Below, in pieces: positions 1-6,857 of a stretch of 64,000 nt of DNA. Every line of letters begins with the position of its first letter. The stretch's first letter is position 1. The stretch is from Mycobacterium sp. E3251 (GTDB lineage Bacteria; Actinomycetota; Actinomycetes; Mycobacteriales; Mycobacteriaceae), in NCBI RefSeq assembly GCF_001666835.1, contig NZ_LZJF01000059.1:1-64000 (forward strand). Reading direction: 5' to 3'. The position numbers were made by a program, and so were the translations under genes. The notes under the pieces are model-generated. The model searched no databases, was not told where the DNA came from, and saw only the letters and a program-made list of their open reading frames with translations.

Positions 1-321
1 CATAGCGGCCAGTGCCGCGGTGTAAGCGCCGGCCGCCGTCTCGTGCAGCGCGGCCGCGGTGGTGCTCTTGGCGGAGCTTTCAAGCAGCCAGCCCAGGTAC
101 GGAGCGTGGGCCGCGACGTACTGTTCGGCGCTGGGGCCCTCCCATGCTCCGCCCTGCACGGCCCCCAGCAGGCCGGTGAGTTCGTCTGCCGCCTCGGCGT
201 ATTGAGTGCCCATCTCCGACCACGTCGCGGCCGCGGCGAGCAGTGGCCCCGGTCCGGGGCCGCTGCTGAGCAAGGTCGAGTGCACCTCAGGCGGGAATGC
301 GATCCAGATCGGGGCGGTCAT
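1..321 (-). CDS. PPE family protein, N-terminal part (cut by window edge)
   Basis: The gene runs off the left edge; only about 107 N-terminal residues are visible. It starts [15 protein letters not shown], and the Pro-Pro-Glu that names the PPE family lies at residues 10-12. Around residues 60-75 is the helical segment [16 protein letters not shown], typical of the PPE four-helix domain that pairs with PE or Esx partners and is exported by type VII secretion. No PE gene is visible next to it, but the upstream side of this minus-strand gene is occupied by the divergent zinc-finger/sigC unit. The subclass (SVP, PPW, MPTR) is set by the C-terminal part, which is missing, so I give no PPE number. 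Confidence 0.85.
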   Translation of the reverse strand, partial: MTAPIWIAFPPEVHSTLLSSGPGPGPLLAAAATWSEMGTQYAEAADELTGLLGAVQGGAWEGPSAEQYVAAHAPYLGWLLESSAKSTTAAALHETAAGAYTAALAAM

Positions 322-472
322 CGTCGGTGGCCTTCGGGCACGAACACGAATACCTCTTCGGTGAATGTCGGGGCTGTTGACGTTCAGTGGTCGGTTTGCC
401 GGAAGGTTTAGTTCCCGCCGTTTGATTTCCCTGGTCTTTGCGCGCGGACCGGGCATGCGCAACGATGCAGGG

Positions 473-1828
473 ATGCGGTGTGACGCGGCGCGTGAGGCGC
501 TTTCGGCTCGACTGGACGGCGAACGTCCCCAGGTGCTCGCGCAGCAGGTCGACGCCCATCTCGAGTCGTGCCGGCGTTGCCGCTCCTGGCTCATCGGCGC
601 CGCGGCTCAGACTCGCCGGCTGGCCACGGTCGAGCCGGCCGACGGGCCCGACCTGGTCGCGAAGATCATGGCCAGCATCGGCGAGGAGTCGTCGGGACAC
701 CAGCGTCGGATGCGTTGGCTGCGTTCGCACTACCGGCGGTGGGGCCTGATCGCCGTCGGTCTATTCCAGGTCGCGATCGCCGCCGCCCAGATCAGCGGCA
801 TCGATTTCGGGATGGTGTCGAGCCACATGCACGGCGCGATGTCCGGTGAGCACCTGATGCACGAGTCCACCGCCTGGTTGCTGGCCCTGGGCCTGGCGAT
901 GGTCGCCGCGGGCGTCTGGCCCGTCACCGCAATTGGGGTGGCGGCGATTACGGGCGTCTATTCGGTCGCGCTGTTGGGATACGTCGTCGTCGACGCCTTC
1001 GCGGGCGACGTCACGGCAACGCGGATCGCCAGCCACATGCCCTTGCTGTTGGGCCTCGCGTTCGCGCTGCTGGTGGCGCGGGAACGGGTCCGATCGGACA
1101 GAGCCGGCGTCTCCGACACGTCGGACGACGCCGGATGGCCCGCCGACTCCCCGGTTGCCCGGCGACGTGGTCACCTCTGGCCGATCAACCGGGCCGCCCT
1201 CGACCCCGCCGCCGCGCCTACGACAGGCCGTCGTAGACTCAGTCAGCCCGCGAAACAAAGGTGGTTCGCCATGATCGCGCCCAGCGATGACGAGGCCGTT
1301 ACCGAGCTCGCGTTGGCCGCCGCGCGTGGGAATGATCGGGCGCTAGAGAGTTTCATCAAAGCCACCCAGCAAGATGTATGGCGGTTTGTCACCTACCTGT
1401 CGGACGCGGGCAGCGCCGACGACCTCACCCAGGAAACGTTCCTGCGCGCGATCGGCGCCATCGAACGGTTCTCCGGACGGTCAAGTGCCCGAACCTGGCT
1501 GCTTTCCATTGCGCGCCGCGTCGTGGCGGACCACATCCGTCACGTGCAGTCGCGACCGCGCGCCGCCCTCGGGGCCGACCCGGAACACGTTCTGCGCGGT
1601 GACCGCCACGCCCGTGGTTTCGAAGACCTGGTCGAGGTCACGACAATGATCGCGAGCCTCACCCCCGAGCAACGGGAAGCCTTGTTGCTCACCCAATTGC
1701 TCGGGCTGCCCTACGCCGACGCCGCCGCGGTGTGCGGGTGCCCGGTGGGCACCATTCGGTCCCGCGTCGCGCGCGCCCGTGACGCGCTGCTGGCCGCCGA
1801 CGCCGAGCGCGACGACCTGACTGGTTAG
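473..1828 (+). CDS. Membrane zinc-finger (zf-HC2, anti-sigma-like) protein reading in frame into SigC
   Basis: One open frame with no stop covers a membrane protein (residues 1-266) and all of SigC (from residue 267), 451 residues in all. The N-terminal 45 residues hold a ZAS/zf-HC2 motif of anti-sigma factors: His29-x3-Cys33-x2-Cys36, plus Cys3. Hydrophobic segments near 90-106, 133-150, 151-172 and 188-202 suggest four membrane helices. Between helices 1 and 2 is a Met/His-rich loop (114-131: M114, H118, M119, H120, M123, H127, M129, H130), a plausible copper site. Residues 203-266 look like an unstructured basic linker. ATG 455 is an alternative start. Either this is a true fusion (a membrane-tethered sigma factor) or the first gene simply lacks its own stop and sigC is also started internally. 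The function of the N-terminal half is inferred. Confidence 0.6.
   Translation: MRCDAAREALSARLDGERPQVLAQQVDAHLESCRRCRSWLIGAAAQTRRLATVEPADGPDLVAKIMASIGEESSGHQRRMRWLRSHYRRWGLIAVGLFQVAIAAAQISGIDFGMVSSHMHGAMSGEHLMHESTAWLLALGLAMVAAGVWPVTAIGVAAITGVYSVALLGYVVVDAFAGDVTATRIASHMPLLLGLAFALLVARERVRSDRAGVSDTSDDAGWPADSPVARRRGHLWPINRAALDPAAAPTTGRRRLSQPAKQRWFAMIAPSDDEAVTELALAAARGNDRALESFIKATQQDVWRFVTYLSDAGSADDLTQETFLRAIGAIERFSGRSSARTWLLSIARRVVADHIRHVQSRPRAALGADPEHVLRGDRHARGFEDLVEVTTMIASLTPEQREALLLTQLLGLPYADAAAVCGCPVGTIRSRVARARDALLAADAERDDLTG
1234..1239 (+). promoter_or_regulatory. Candidate -10 element ahead of the internal sigC start
   Basis: TAGACT fits the mycobacterial TANNNT -10 consensus and lies 31 bases before the sigC ATG. 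I see no convincing -35. If real, it would allow SigC to be made without the upstream membrane domain. Weak single-motif evidence. Confidence 0.25.
1271..1828 (+). CDS. sigC: ECF RNA polymerase sigma factor SigC
   Basis: This is the 185-residue SigC itself (Rv2069 is the same length and nearly identical along most of it). Region 2 is around residues 25-90 ([20 protein letters not shown]) and region 4 around 120-175, with the helix-turn-helix [18 protein letters not shown]. It directs core polymerase to a small regulon; work in M. tuberculosis links SigC to copper acquisition and virulence. I chose ATG 1271 because the purine-rich AAAGGTGG lies 6 bases ahead of it and the product length matches the family. 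The frame is open upstream without a stop (see the longer entry), which I do not expect for a stand-alone SigC gene. The 3' end overlaps the convergent cobK by 4 bases, leaving no room for a terminator. Confidence 0.9.
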   Translation: MIAPSDDEAVTELALAAARGNDRALESFIKATQQDVWRFVTYLSDAGSADDLTQETFLRAIGAIERFSGRSSARTWLLSIARRVVADHIRHVQSRPRAALGADPEHVLRGDRHARGFEDLVEVTTMIASLTPEQREALLLTQLLGLPYADAAAVCGCPVGTIRSRVARARDALLAADAERDDLTG

Positions 1829-2550
1829 CCCAAAGCCGCTACCCAGTCGGCGGCCTGTTCGACGGTGCCGACCGCCGCCACCCCGGCCGGCAGCACCGGT
1901 CGCGCCACCATCACCACCGGAATGCCCACTGCCGCAGCGGCATCCAGCTTCGCCCGCGTCATCTGCCCGCCGCTGTTCTTCGTGACCACGGCGTCGATGC
2001 GGTGTTCCCGCAACAGCGCGAGCTCGCCGTCGTAGCGATACGGGCCACGGGACAGCACCAATCGGTGGCGGCGCGGCAGCGACGCGGGGTCGGGCTCGGT
2101 GACCGCGCGGATCAGAAACCATGCGTCGCTGCCCGCGAACGCCCGCGCCCCCGAGCGTCCCGTAGTGAGAAAAACGCGCGAGTATGCTTGCTGCGCAACG
2201 GTTTTTGCCGCCTCGATATCCGACTCGACAACCGTCGCGTCGCCGGGGTCCCACGCCGGGCGGGCCAGGACCAGATGCGGGATCCGCAAATCAGCGCAGA
2301 CTTCGGCGGCGTGTGCTGTGATCGTCGCCGCGAACGGGTGGGTCGCGTCGATGACGGCGTCGATGCGTTCGTCAAGCAGCCAGCGCCGGAGCCCGTCGAC
2401 GCCGCCGAATCCGCCGATGCGGACCGGGCCGACCGGCAGCGCGGGGTCGGGCACCCGGCCGGCCAGGGAGCTGACGATGTCGACGCGTGGGTGCAGTGCC
2501 TTCGCCAGCGCACGACCTTCGGCCGTTCCGCCGAGCAGCAGCACCCGCAT
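1825..2550 (-). CDS. cobK: Precorrin-6A reductase
   Basis: A 241-residue protein orthologous to Rv2070c. It reduces precorrin-6A to precorrin-6B with NADPH in aerobic corrin-ring synthesis, in the cytosol. The N-terminus [16 protein letters not shown] is the usual CobK/CbiJ dinucleotide-binding start, and '[11 protein letters not shown]' near residue 70 is a family signature. It is the last gene of cobL-cobM-cobK: its ATG overlaps the cobM stop (ATGA), so the genes are probably translationally coupled. Its 3' end overlaps sigC tail to tail. Confidence 0.95.
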   Translation of the reverse strand: MRVLLLGGTAEGRALAKALHPRVDIVSSLAGRVPDPALPVGPVRIGGFGGVDGLRRWLLDERIDAVIDATHPFAATITAHAAEVCADLRIPHLVLARPAWDPGDATVVESDIEAAKTVAQQAYSRVFLTTGRSGARAFAGSDAWFLIRAVTEPDPASLPRRHRLVLSRGPYRYDGELALLREHRIDAVVTKNSGGQMTRAKLDAAAAVGIPVVMVARPVLPAGVAAVGTVEQAADWVAALG

Positions 2551-3305
2551 CAGTGCCTACTCCCCCGCGATCGCCCGGTCGAATACAGATAGCTGTCGGT
2601 GAATCCCTCGGCGGCCAGCACGTCGCCGACGACGATCACCGCGGTCTTGGTGATGTTATCCCGGTGCATCCGCTCGGCGATATCGGCGAGCGTGCCGCGC
2701 AGCACCACCTGTTGCGGCCAGCTGGCGAAAGCGACGACAGCAGCAGGTGTTTCGGGGCGGTAGCCGCCTTCGATGAGTTGCGGGACGATCGCGTCGATCT
2801 GGGCTGCGGCCAGGTGCAGGACCAGCGTGGCGCCGGATCGGGCGAGCACGGTCAAGTCTTCACCGGGCGGCATGGCCGTCGACAGGGTGGCGACCCGGCT
2901 CAAGGTTACGGTCTGCGCAACGCCGGGAACAGTGAGCTCGCGTTTGAGCGCGGCCGCCGCCGCGGCGAAAGATGGCACGCCGGGAACGATTTCGTAGTCG
3001 ATGCCCAGCGCGTCGAGCCGGCGGCATTGCTCGGCCAGCGCGCTGTAGAGCGACGGGTCACCGGAATGCAGCCGGGCCACGTCGTGGCCGCCGACGTCGG
3101 CGTCGCGCAGTTCGGTGATGATCTGCTCCAGCGTCAGCGGGCCGGTGTCAATGACTTTCGCTCCGGGTGGGCACAGGGCCAACAGGTCGTCGGGCATGAT
3201 GGAACCCGCATACAGGCACACCGGGCATCGCTCGAGGAGCCGCTGGCCGCGGACGGTGATCAGGTCCGCCGCGCCCGGACCCGCACCGATGAAATACACG
3301 GTCAT
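2550..3305 (-). CDS. cobM: Precorrin-4 C11-methyltransferase
   Basis: 251 residues, the same length as Rv2071c. It is an S-adenosylmethionine-dependent methyltransferase that methylates C-11 of precorrin-4 in cobalamin synthesis. The tetrapyrrole-methylase fold shows as MTVYFIGAGPGAADLIT at the N-terminus, 'ARLHSGDPSLYSA' near residue 78 and 'YEIVPGVPSF' near 105. The frame is open for 65 codons upstream, but ATG 3305 gives the family length and sits in an ATGA overlap with the end of cobL. The cobM stop in turn overlaps the cobK start. Confidence 0.95.
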   Translation of the reverse strand: MTVYFIGAGPGAADLITVRGQRLLERCPVCLYAGSIMPDDLLALCPPGAKVIDTGPLTLEQIITELRDADVGGHDVARLHSGDPSLYSALAEQCRRLDALGIDYEIVPGVPSFAAAAAALKRELTVPGVAQTVTLSRVATLSTAMPPGEDLTVLARSGATLVLHLAAAQIDAIVPQLIEGGYRPETPAAVVAFASWPQQVVLRGTLADIAERMHRDNITKTAVIVVGDVLAAEGFTDSYLYSTGRSRGSRH

Positions 3306-4474
3306 GTCGTCACCGTCCACTGGGTGACCGGCATCTGCGGGCGCCATCCGGTGAAGCCCCCGAGCGGCTCGCCCCTGTAGTGCTGGAAGCGTCGCAGGTG
3401 ACCTCCCAGACGCGAATGTGTTTGCACCACGGCCGCTTCGGATTCCGCCGTGACCGCATTGACGACGAGGCGACCGCCGGTGGGCAAGTGGTCGAGGCAC
3501 GCGTCGAGCAGGCCGGGTTGGGTGAGGCCGCCGCCGATGAAGATGGCCGCCGGCGGCTCGAGCCCGTCGAAGGCCTCCGGGGCGTGGCCGCGGACATCGA
3601 TGTTGACGCCGAATGCCGCTGCGTTGTAACCGATGTTCCGGCAGCGTTGTTCGTCACGTTCGAATGCGACGGCGCTGCAACCGCTCCACCTCAAACACCA
3701 CTCGACGCCGATACTGCCCGAGCCCGCCCCGACGTCCCAGAGCCGCTCGCCCGGGCGTGGGGCCAGCGCCGCGAGCGTCACCGCGCGGATGCCGTGCTTG
3801 GTGATCTGCCCGTCGTGGAGGAATGCGTCGTCGGGCAGGGGCGAGAGGCGTTCGTCGGGCAGGTAGCGGATGGCGATGACGTTGAGGTCGTCGACGTTCG
3901 ACGGCGCGCTGTCTGCCCAATGGCGTGCGGTGCCGTCACGGCGGTGTTCGGTTGGGCCGCCGAGGTTTTCCAGGACGGTGAACTCGGAGTCACCGCGCCC
4001 ATGCGCGTCGAGCAGCGCGGCGAGTTCGTTCGGCGTGGCTGCGCTTTTCGACAGCGCGATGGCCTGGCCGCCGCGGCGGACCGCGGTGTGCGGCGGCGCG
4101 GTGACCAGACTGATCACCTCAGTGTCGTGGAGGTTCCAGCCCATCCGCGCGCACGCCAGCGTCACCGACGACACGTGCGGCAACACCCGGACTTGTTCGG
4201 TGCCGTAGAGCCGCATCAGGGTGCCCCCGATGCCGTGCAGGAGGGGGTCGCCGCTGGCCACCACGTGGACGTCTTCGGCGTGGCGGTCTCGCAGGGCCTG
4301 CAGGGCGGGCAGCATCGGGGACGGCCACTGCCGGCGCGGCGCGGCGATGGTGTCGTCGAGCAGGTCGAGTTGTCGTTTCGACCCGTAAATCACCGTCGCC
4401 CTTCGTAATTCACGACGCGACGTTTCCGCGAGGCCCGCAATTCCGTCGGCTCCGATGCCGACCACGATGATCAT
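3302..4474 (-). CDS. cobL: Precorrin-6Y C5,15-methyltransferase (decarboxylating), CbiE-CbiT fusion
   Basis: 390 residues, matching Rv2072c. Residues 1-200 are the CbiE-like tetrapyrrole methylase (MIIVVGIGADGIAGLAE; 'VVASGDPLLHGIG' near residue 72). Residues 200-390 are the CbiT-like Rossmann methyltransferase ('LWDVGAGSGSIGVEWC' near 245). The fused enzyme methylates C-5 and C-15 and decarboxylates the C-12 acetate to give precorrin-8x. It is the first of three overlapping cob genes here; the rest of the pathway is outside the window. A MIRU-like element with a strong GGAGGAG Shine-Dalgarno lies directly ahead of the ATG, so this gene may be co-transcribed with the upstream SDR. Confidence 0.95.
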   Translation of the reverse strand: MIIVVGIGADGIAGLAETSRRELRRATVIYGSKRQLDLLDDTIAAPRRQWPSPMLPALQALRDRHAEDVHVVASGDPLLHGIGGTLMRLYGTEQVRVLPHVSSVTLACARMGWNLHDTEVISLVTAPPHTAVRRGGQAIALSKSAATPNELAALLDAHGRGDSEFTVLENLGGPTEHRRDGTARHWADSAPSNVDDLNVIAIRYLPDERLSPLPDDAFLHDGQITKHGIRAVTLAALAPRPGERLWDVGAGSGSIGVEWCLRWSGCSAVAFERDEQRCRNIGYNAAAFGVNIDVRGHAPEAFDGLEPPAAIFIGGGLTQPGLLDACLDHLPTGGRLVVNAVTAESEAAVVQTHSRLGGHLRRFQHYRGEPLGGFTGWRPQMPVTQWTVTT

Positions 4475-4523
4475 GAGCGCCGCTCCTCCGCATCGCTTCG
4501 CTCTGCATCGTCACCGGCGCGGA
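4475..4523 (-). repeat. MIRU-like intergenic repeat between the SDR gene and cobL
   Basis: The 49 bases between the SDR stop and the cobL ATG read, on the minus strand, like the conserved part of mycobacterial interspersed repetitive units (core GATGCAGAGCGAAGCGATG followed by GGAGGAG). MIRUs sit between co-transcribed genes and often supply the ribosome site of the downstream gene; the GGAGGAG here lies a few bases before the cobL start. There is one copy, so no variable-number tract is visible. I identify it by motif memory, not by a search. Confidence 0.5.
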
Positions 4524-5273
4524 TCATCGCGGCATCCTGCGCCAGATGAACTGCGGTAGCAGCCGCATCACGGCAGCGGCGGGCCCCAGCGCCCAAGGGA
4601 TCCACACGGTGCGGCGGCCCTTCGCCAGCGCACGCGCGGTGGCCTTGGCCACCTGCGCGGGGGTACTGGACAGCGGGGCGGGCGTCATCCCCTCCGTCAT
4701 GCGCCCGATCACGAACCCTGGGCGAGCGATCAGCAGCCGAACGCCCGTGCCGTGCAGAGCGTCGGCCAGGCCGCTGGCGAAGCCGTCCAGGCCGGCCTTT
4801 GCCGAGCCGTAGACGTAGTTGGCGCGGCGCACCCGCGCGCCGGCGATCGAGGAGAACACCACGAGTCGGCCCCGCCCGGCCGTGCGCATCGCGGTGGCCA
4901 AGTGGGTGAGCATGCTGACCTGGGCGACGTAATCGGTGTGCACGATGGCCACCGCGTGCGCGGCGTCGGTCTCGGCGCGGGCCTGGTCGCCGAGGATCCC
5001 GAACGCCAGCACGGCCGTGGCGATGGGGCCGTGTTCGGCGACGAGCGCGTCGACCAGCGGACCGTGCGACGCCAGGTCGTCGGCGTCAAACTCCACGGTG
5101 TGCACCGCCGTCGCGCCGGCTGCTTTGAGCGCAGTGATCTGCTCGTCGAGTTGATCGGCCCTGCGTGCCGCCAGCACCACCGGCGCCCCGGCCGCTAGGA
5201 GGCGCGCGAGCTCGATGCCGATCTCGCTGCGTCCGCCCAGGATTAGTACTGGTCCTGCGCCCGTGTCGTCCAC
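4524..5273 (-). CDS. Short-chain dehydrogenase/reductase (Rv2073c type)
   Basis: 249 residues, orthologous to Rv2073c. It is an NAD(P)-dependent oxidoreductase of the SDR family. The nucleotide-binding start is '[17 protein letters not shown]', a variant of TGxxxGIG seen in decaprenylphosphoryl-ribose 2-epimerase (DprE2)-like SDRs. The catalytic Tyr-x3-Lys is in 'YVYGSAKAG' near residue 155, with the preceding Ser in 'VVFSSIAG'. The C-terminus is hydrophobic and then basic. The substrate is unknown. It lies upstream of cobL on the same strand with only the MIRU-like element between. Confidence 0.85.
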   Translation of the reverse strand: MDDTGAGPVLILGGRSEIGIELARLLAAGAPVVLAARRADQLDEQITALKAAGATAVHTVEFDADDLASHGPLVDALVAEHGPIATAVLAFGILGDQARAETDAAHAVAIVHTDYVAQVSMLTHLATAMRTAGRGRLVVFSSIAGARVRRANYVYGSAKAGLDGFASGLADALHGTGVRLLIARPGFVIGRMTEGMTPAPLSSTPAQVAKATARALAKGRRTVWIPWALGPAAAVMRLLPQFIWRRMPR

Positions 5274-5308
5274 GGCTGCGATTATTGCCTGCGCTAGCGT
5301 GGGCGGTG

Positions 5309-5722
5309 ATGGCGAATACCACTACCCGGCTCACCGATGATGCGCTGGCGTTTCTGTCCGAACGGCATCTGGCCATGCTGACCACGCTGCGAGCCGACAA
5401 TTCGCCCCATGTGGTGGCGGTGGGTTTCACCTTCGACCCCAAGACGCACATCGCGCGGGTCATCACCACTGGCGGCTCGCAGAAGGCGGTGAACGCCGAC
5501 CGCGGCGGGGTGGCGGTGCTCAGTCAGGTGGACGGCGCGCGGTGGCTGTCGCTGGAGGGCCGGTCCACGGTGAACAGCGACGGCGACGCCGTCCGCGATG
5601 CCGAGCTGCGGTACGCCCAGCGCTATCGCACCCCGCGCCCCAACCCGCGGCGGGTGGTCATCGAGGTGCGGGTGGAGCGAGTGCTGGGGTCTTCGGGATT
5701 GCTGGACCGGGGCGAGACGTAA
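5309..5722 (+). CDS. F420-dependent biliverdin reductase-type protein (Rv2074)
   Basis: 137 residues, the same length as Rv2074 and close to it throughout. It belongs to the split beta-barrel flavin/deazaflavin oxidoreductases (FDOR-B). Rv2074 was shown to reduce biliverdin to bilirubin with F420H2. The start [18 protein letters not shown] aligns with Rv2074; the frame is open further upstream, but that stretch is the reverse complement of the SDR start, so ATG 5309 is preferred. The motifs '[14 protein letters not shown]' and '[16 protein letters not shown]' are family hallmarks. It is transcribed away from the SDR; their starts are 35 bases apart. Confidence 0.92.
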   Translation: MANTTTRLTDDALAFLSERHLAMLTTLRADNSPHVVAVGFTFDPKTHIARVITTGGSQKAVNADRGGVAVLSQVDGARWLSLEGRSTVNSDGDAVRDAELRYAQRYRTPRPNPRRVVIEVRVERVLGSSGLLDRGET

Positions 5723-5768
5723 CGGGTTTGCGATTGGTTACCTCGCCCGGCCATAACGCGGAATCCGC

Positions 5769-5987
5769 TTAGCCACCTTTTCTCCGAGGGTCGTACTCGG
5801 TCCCTGAAATGTCATCCCAGAACTTTGGCGAGACGTCCGTCACCCTGTCGCCAGGAGCAACAGCGTTTACTTTCTGCTCAAATTCATCGAAACCCCTGCG
5901 CGCCTCCGCCAACTCCTCTTCTGTCGGCGGAGTCACGCCAGCTTCTTGTGGAGTAGAGAAGATCTTCCCGGCGATTTTCCGGCTCAT
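5769..5987 (-). CDS. Small hypothetical protein, last gene of the toxin cassette
   Basis: A 72-residue acidic protein that I do not recognise. It starts MSRKIAGKIFSTPQEAG, is predicted helical in the middle (EEELAEARRGFDEFEQKV), and has no signal peptide or membrane helix. It is the most distal of four same-strand genes after the CpnT-like toxin gene, 59 bases after the 87-residue gene. Like that gene it is less GC-rich than the flanking core genes. It may be an accessory immunity or antitoxin factor, or the remnant of another toxin tail; position is the only argument. Confidence 0.5.
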   Translation of the reverse strand: MSRKIAGKIFSTPQEAGVTPPTEEELAEARRGFDEFEQKVNAVAPGDRVTDVSPKFWDDISGTEYDPRRKGG

Positions 5988-6046
5988 TACTCCGATTCCG
6001 CCTTTCTACGGCCCTCTCGGCGCACGTTCAGTCTTGTCCTACGCCG

Positions 6047-6310
6047 TTAGACAGGTGTTCCCCGGTTACTGCCGGGCCTTTGGAGAAGCAGGTCATCGTG
6101 CTCTCCTTTGCGGCACCCCTCTATGAACTCGATTGCGGCCCGCCGGTCGTCCAGAAAGCGACAGTATTGGTCCGACGTAAGTCGATAATACTCTTCATAA
6201 TCGACAATGCCGTTGCTGACCGGTATTGACGCGTAGTAGCCGCCGGAGATCGATTCAACACCTATAGAGTATTTATCTTCCAGTGAGAAATATGTGTCGT
6301 CGAATTTCAT
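6047..6310 (-). CDS. Small conserved protein of unknown function next to the TNT immunity gene
   Basis: 87 residues (MKFDDTYFSLEDKYSIGVES...), soluble and without a signal peptide. The core, around SGGYYASIPVSN and VDYEEYYRL, resembles a small protein found in many unrelated bacteria whose role I do not know. It has a good ribosome site (AGGAAG, 6 bases before the ATG). It lies 28 bases downstream of the Imm61-like gene and so probably belongs to the same transcript. Base composition is visibly lower in G+C than in the surrounding genes, which suggests transfer as part of the toxin cassette. It could be a second immunity protein; that is inference from position. Confidence 0.6.
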   Translation of the reverse strand: MKFDDTYFSLEDKYSIGVESISGGYYASIPVSNGIVDYEEYYRLTSDQYCRFLDDRRAAIEFIEGCRKGEHDDLLLQRPGSNRGTPV

Positions 6311-6338
6311 CGCCGTCTTCCTAATTTAAGATCCCGTT

Positions 6339-6857
6339 TCACGTCTGATGGGCGAACAGCGGACCACCATCGGGATTGAGAAAAGACTTTTCTATGCCTT
6401 CTACTGGTACATCCACATAATGTGATAGCTCAACTAACCTATCATCTGCAGAAATTGCTATCGTTGCCCCTCCTGGACCTATGAGTGCATCCCGCTCGCG
6501 ATCCAGGAAAGCAGTCTTTCCGAGCGTATATTTTTGGACTAATTCATCCCGCATGAAAGGCTTCTGAACGTGGGGCAAACCGCGATGTTTGCGCACTGCG
6601 TTGCCAAAGTGGCCGTAAAGGTACTTTTCGATAAGCTCGATGGTCAGCGCTGCCAGATGAAAACTTTCTCTGCCCATGCGGTCGGAAGACGTGATTACAA
6701 AATAGCCGTTGACAGCGCTGATGAAATAGCGCCGTTCGCCACCTTTGTTCCAAATCAGGGTCCGGCCATCATCCGTTTCTGATCCTTGCATCACTTCCAT
6801 CCCGGCGAGCCGTATCCACTCTCGCACGCCGGACGAGATGTCCACATCACCCACCAC
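6339..6857 (-). CDS. Immunity protein for the TNT toxin (Imm61/IFT-like)
   Basis: 172 residues, close to the length of Rv3902c (IFT, 176 residues), which binds and blocks the tuberculosis necrotizing toxin. The pattern DDGRTLIWNKGGERRYFIS, then 'VITSSDRMGRESFHLAA', 'IEKYLYGHFGNAVRK' and 'GLPHVQKPF' is what I know as the Imm61 family of polymorphic-toxin immunity proteins. The protein is cytosolic, with no signal peptide. Its ATG lies inside the end of the toxin gene (11-base overlap), a coupling expected for a toxin/immunity pair. The family name is from memory; the role follows from motif and position together. Confidence 0.75.
   Translation of the reverse strand: MVGDVDISSGVREWIRLAGMEVMQGSETDDGRTLIWNKGGERRYFISAVNGYFVITSSDRMGRESFHLAALTIELIEKYLYGHFGNAVRKHRGLPHVQKPFMRDELVQKYTLGKTAFLDRERDALIGPGGATIAISADDRLVELSHYVDVPVEGIEKSFLNPDGGPLFAHQT

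Noticed and set aside
933..1274. Overlapping plus-strand frame before sigC
   Set aside because: The zinc-finger frame carries a coherent membrane protein; this frame is an Arg/Ser-rich shadow.
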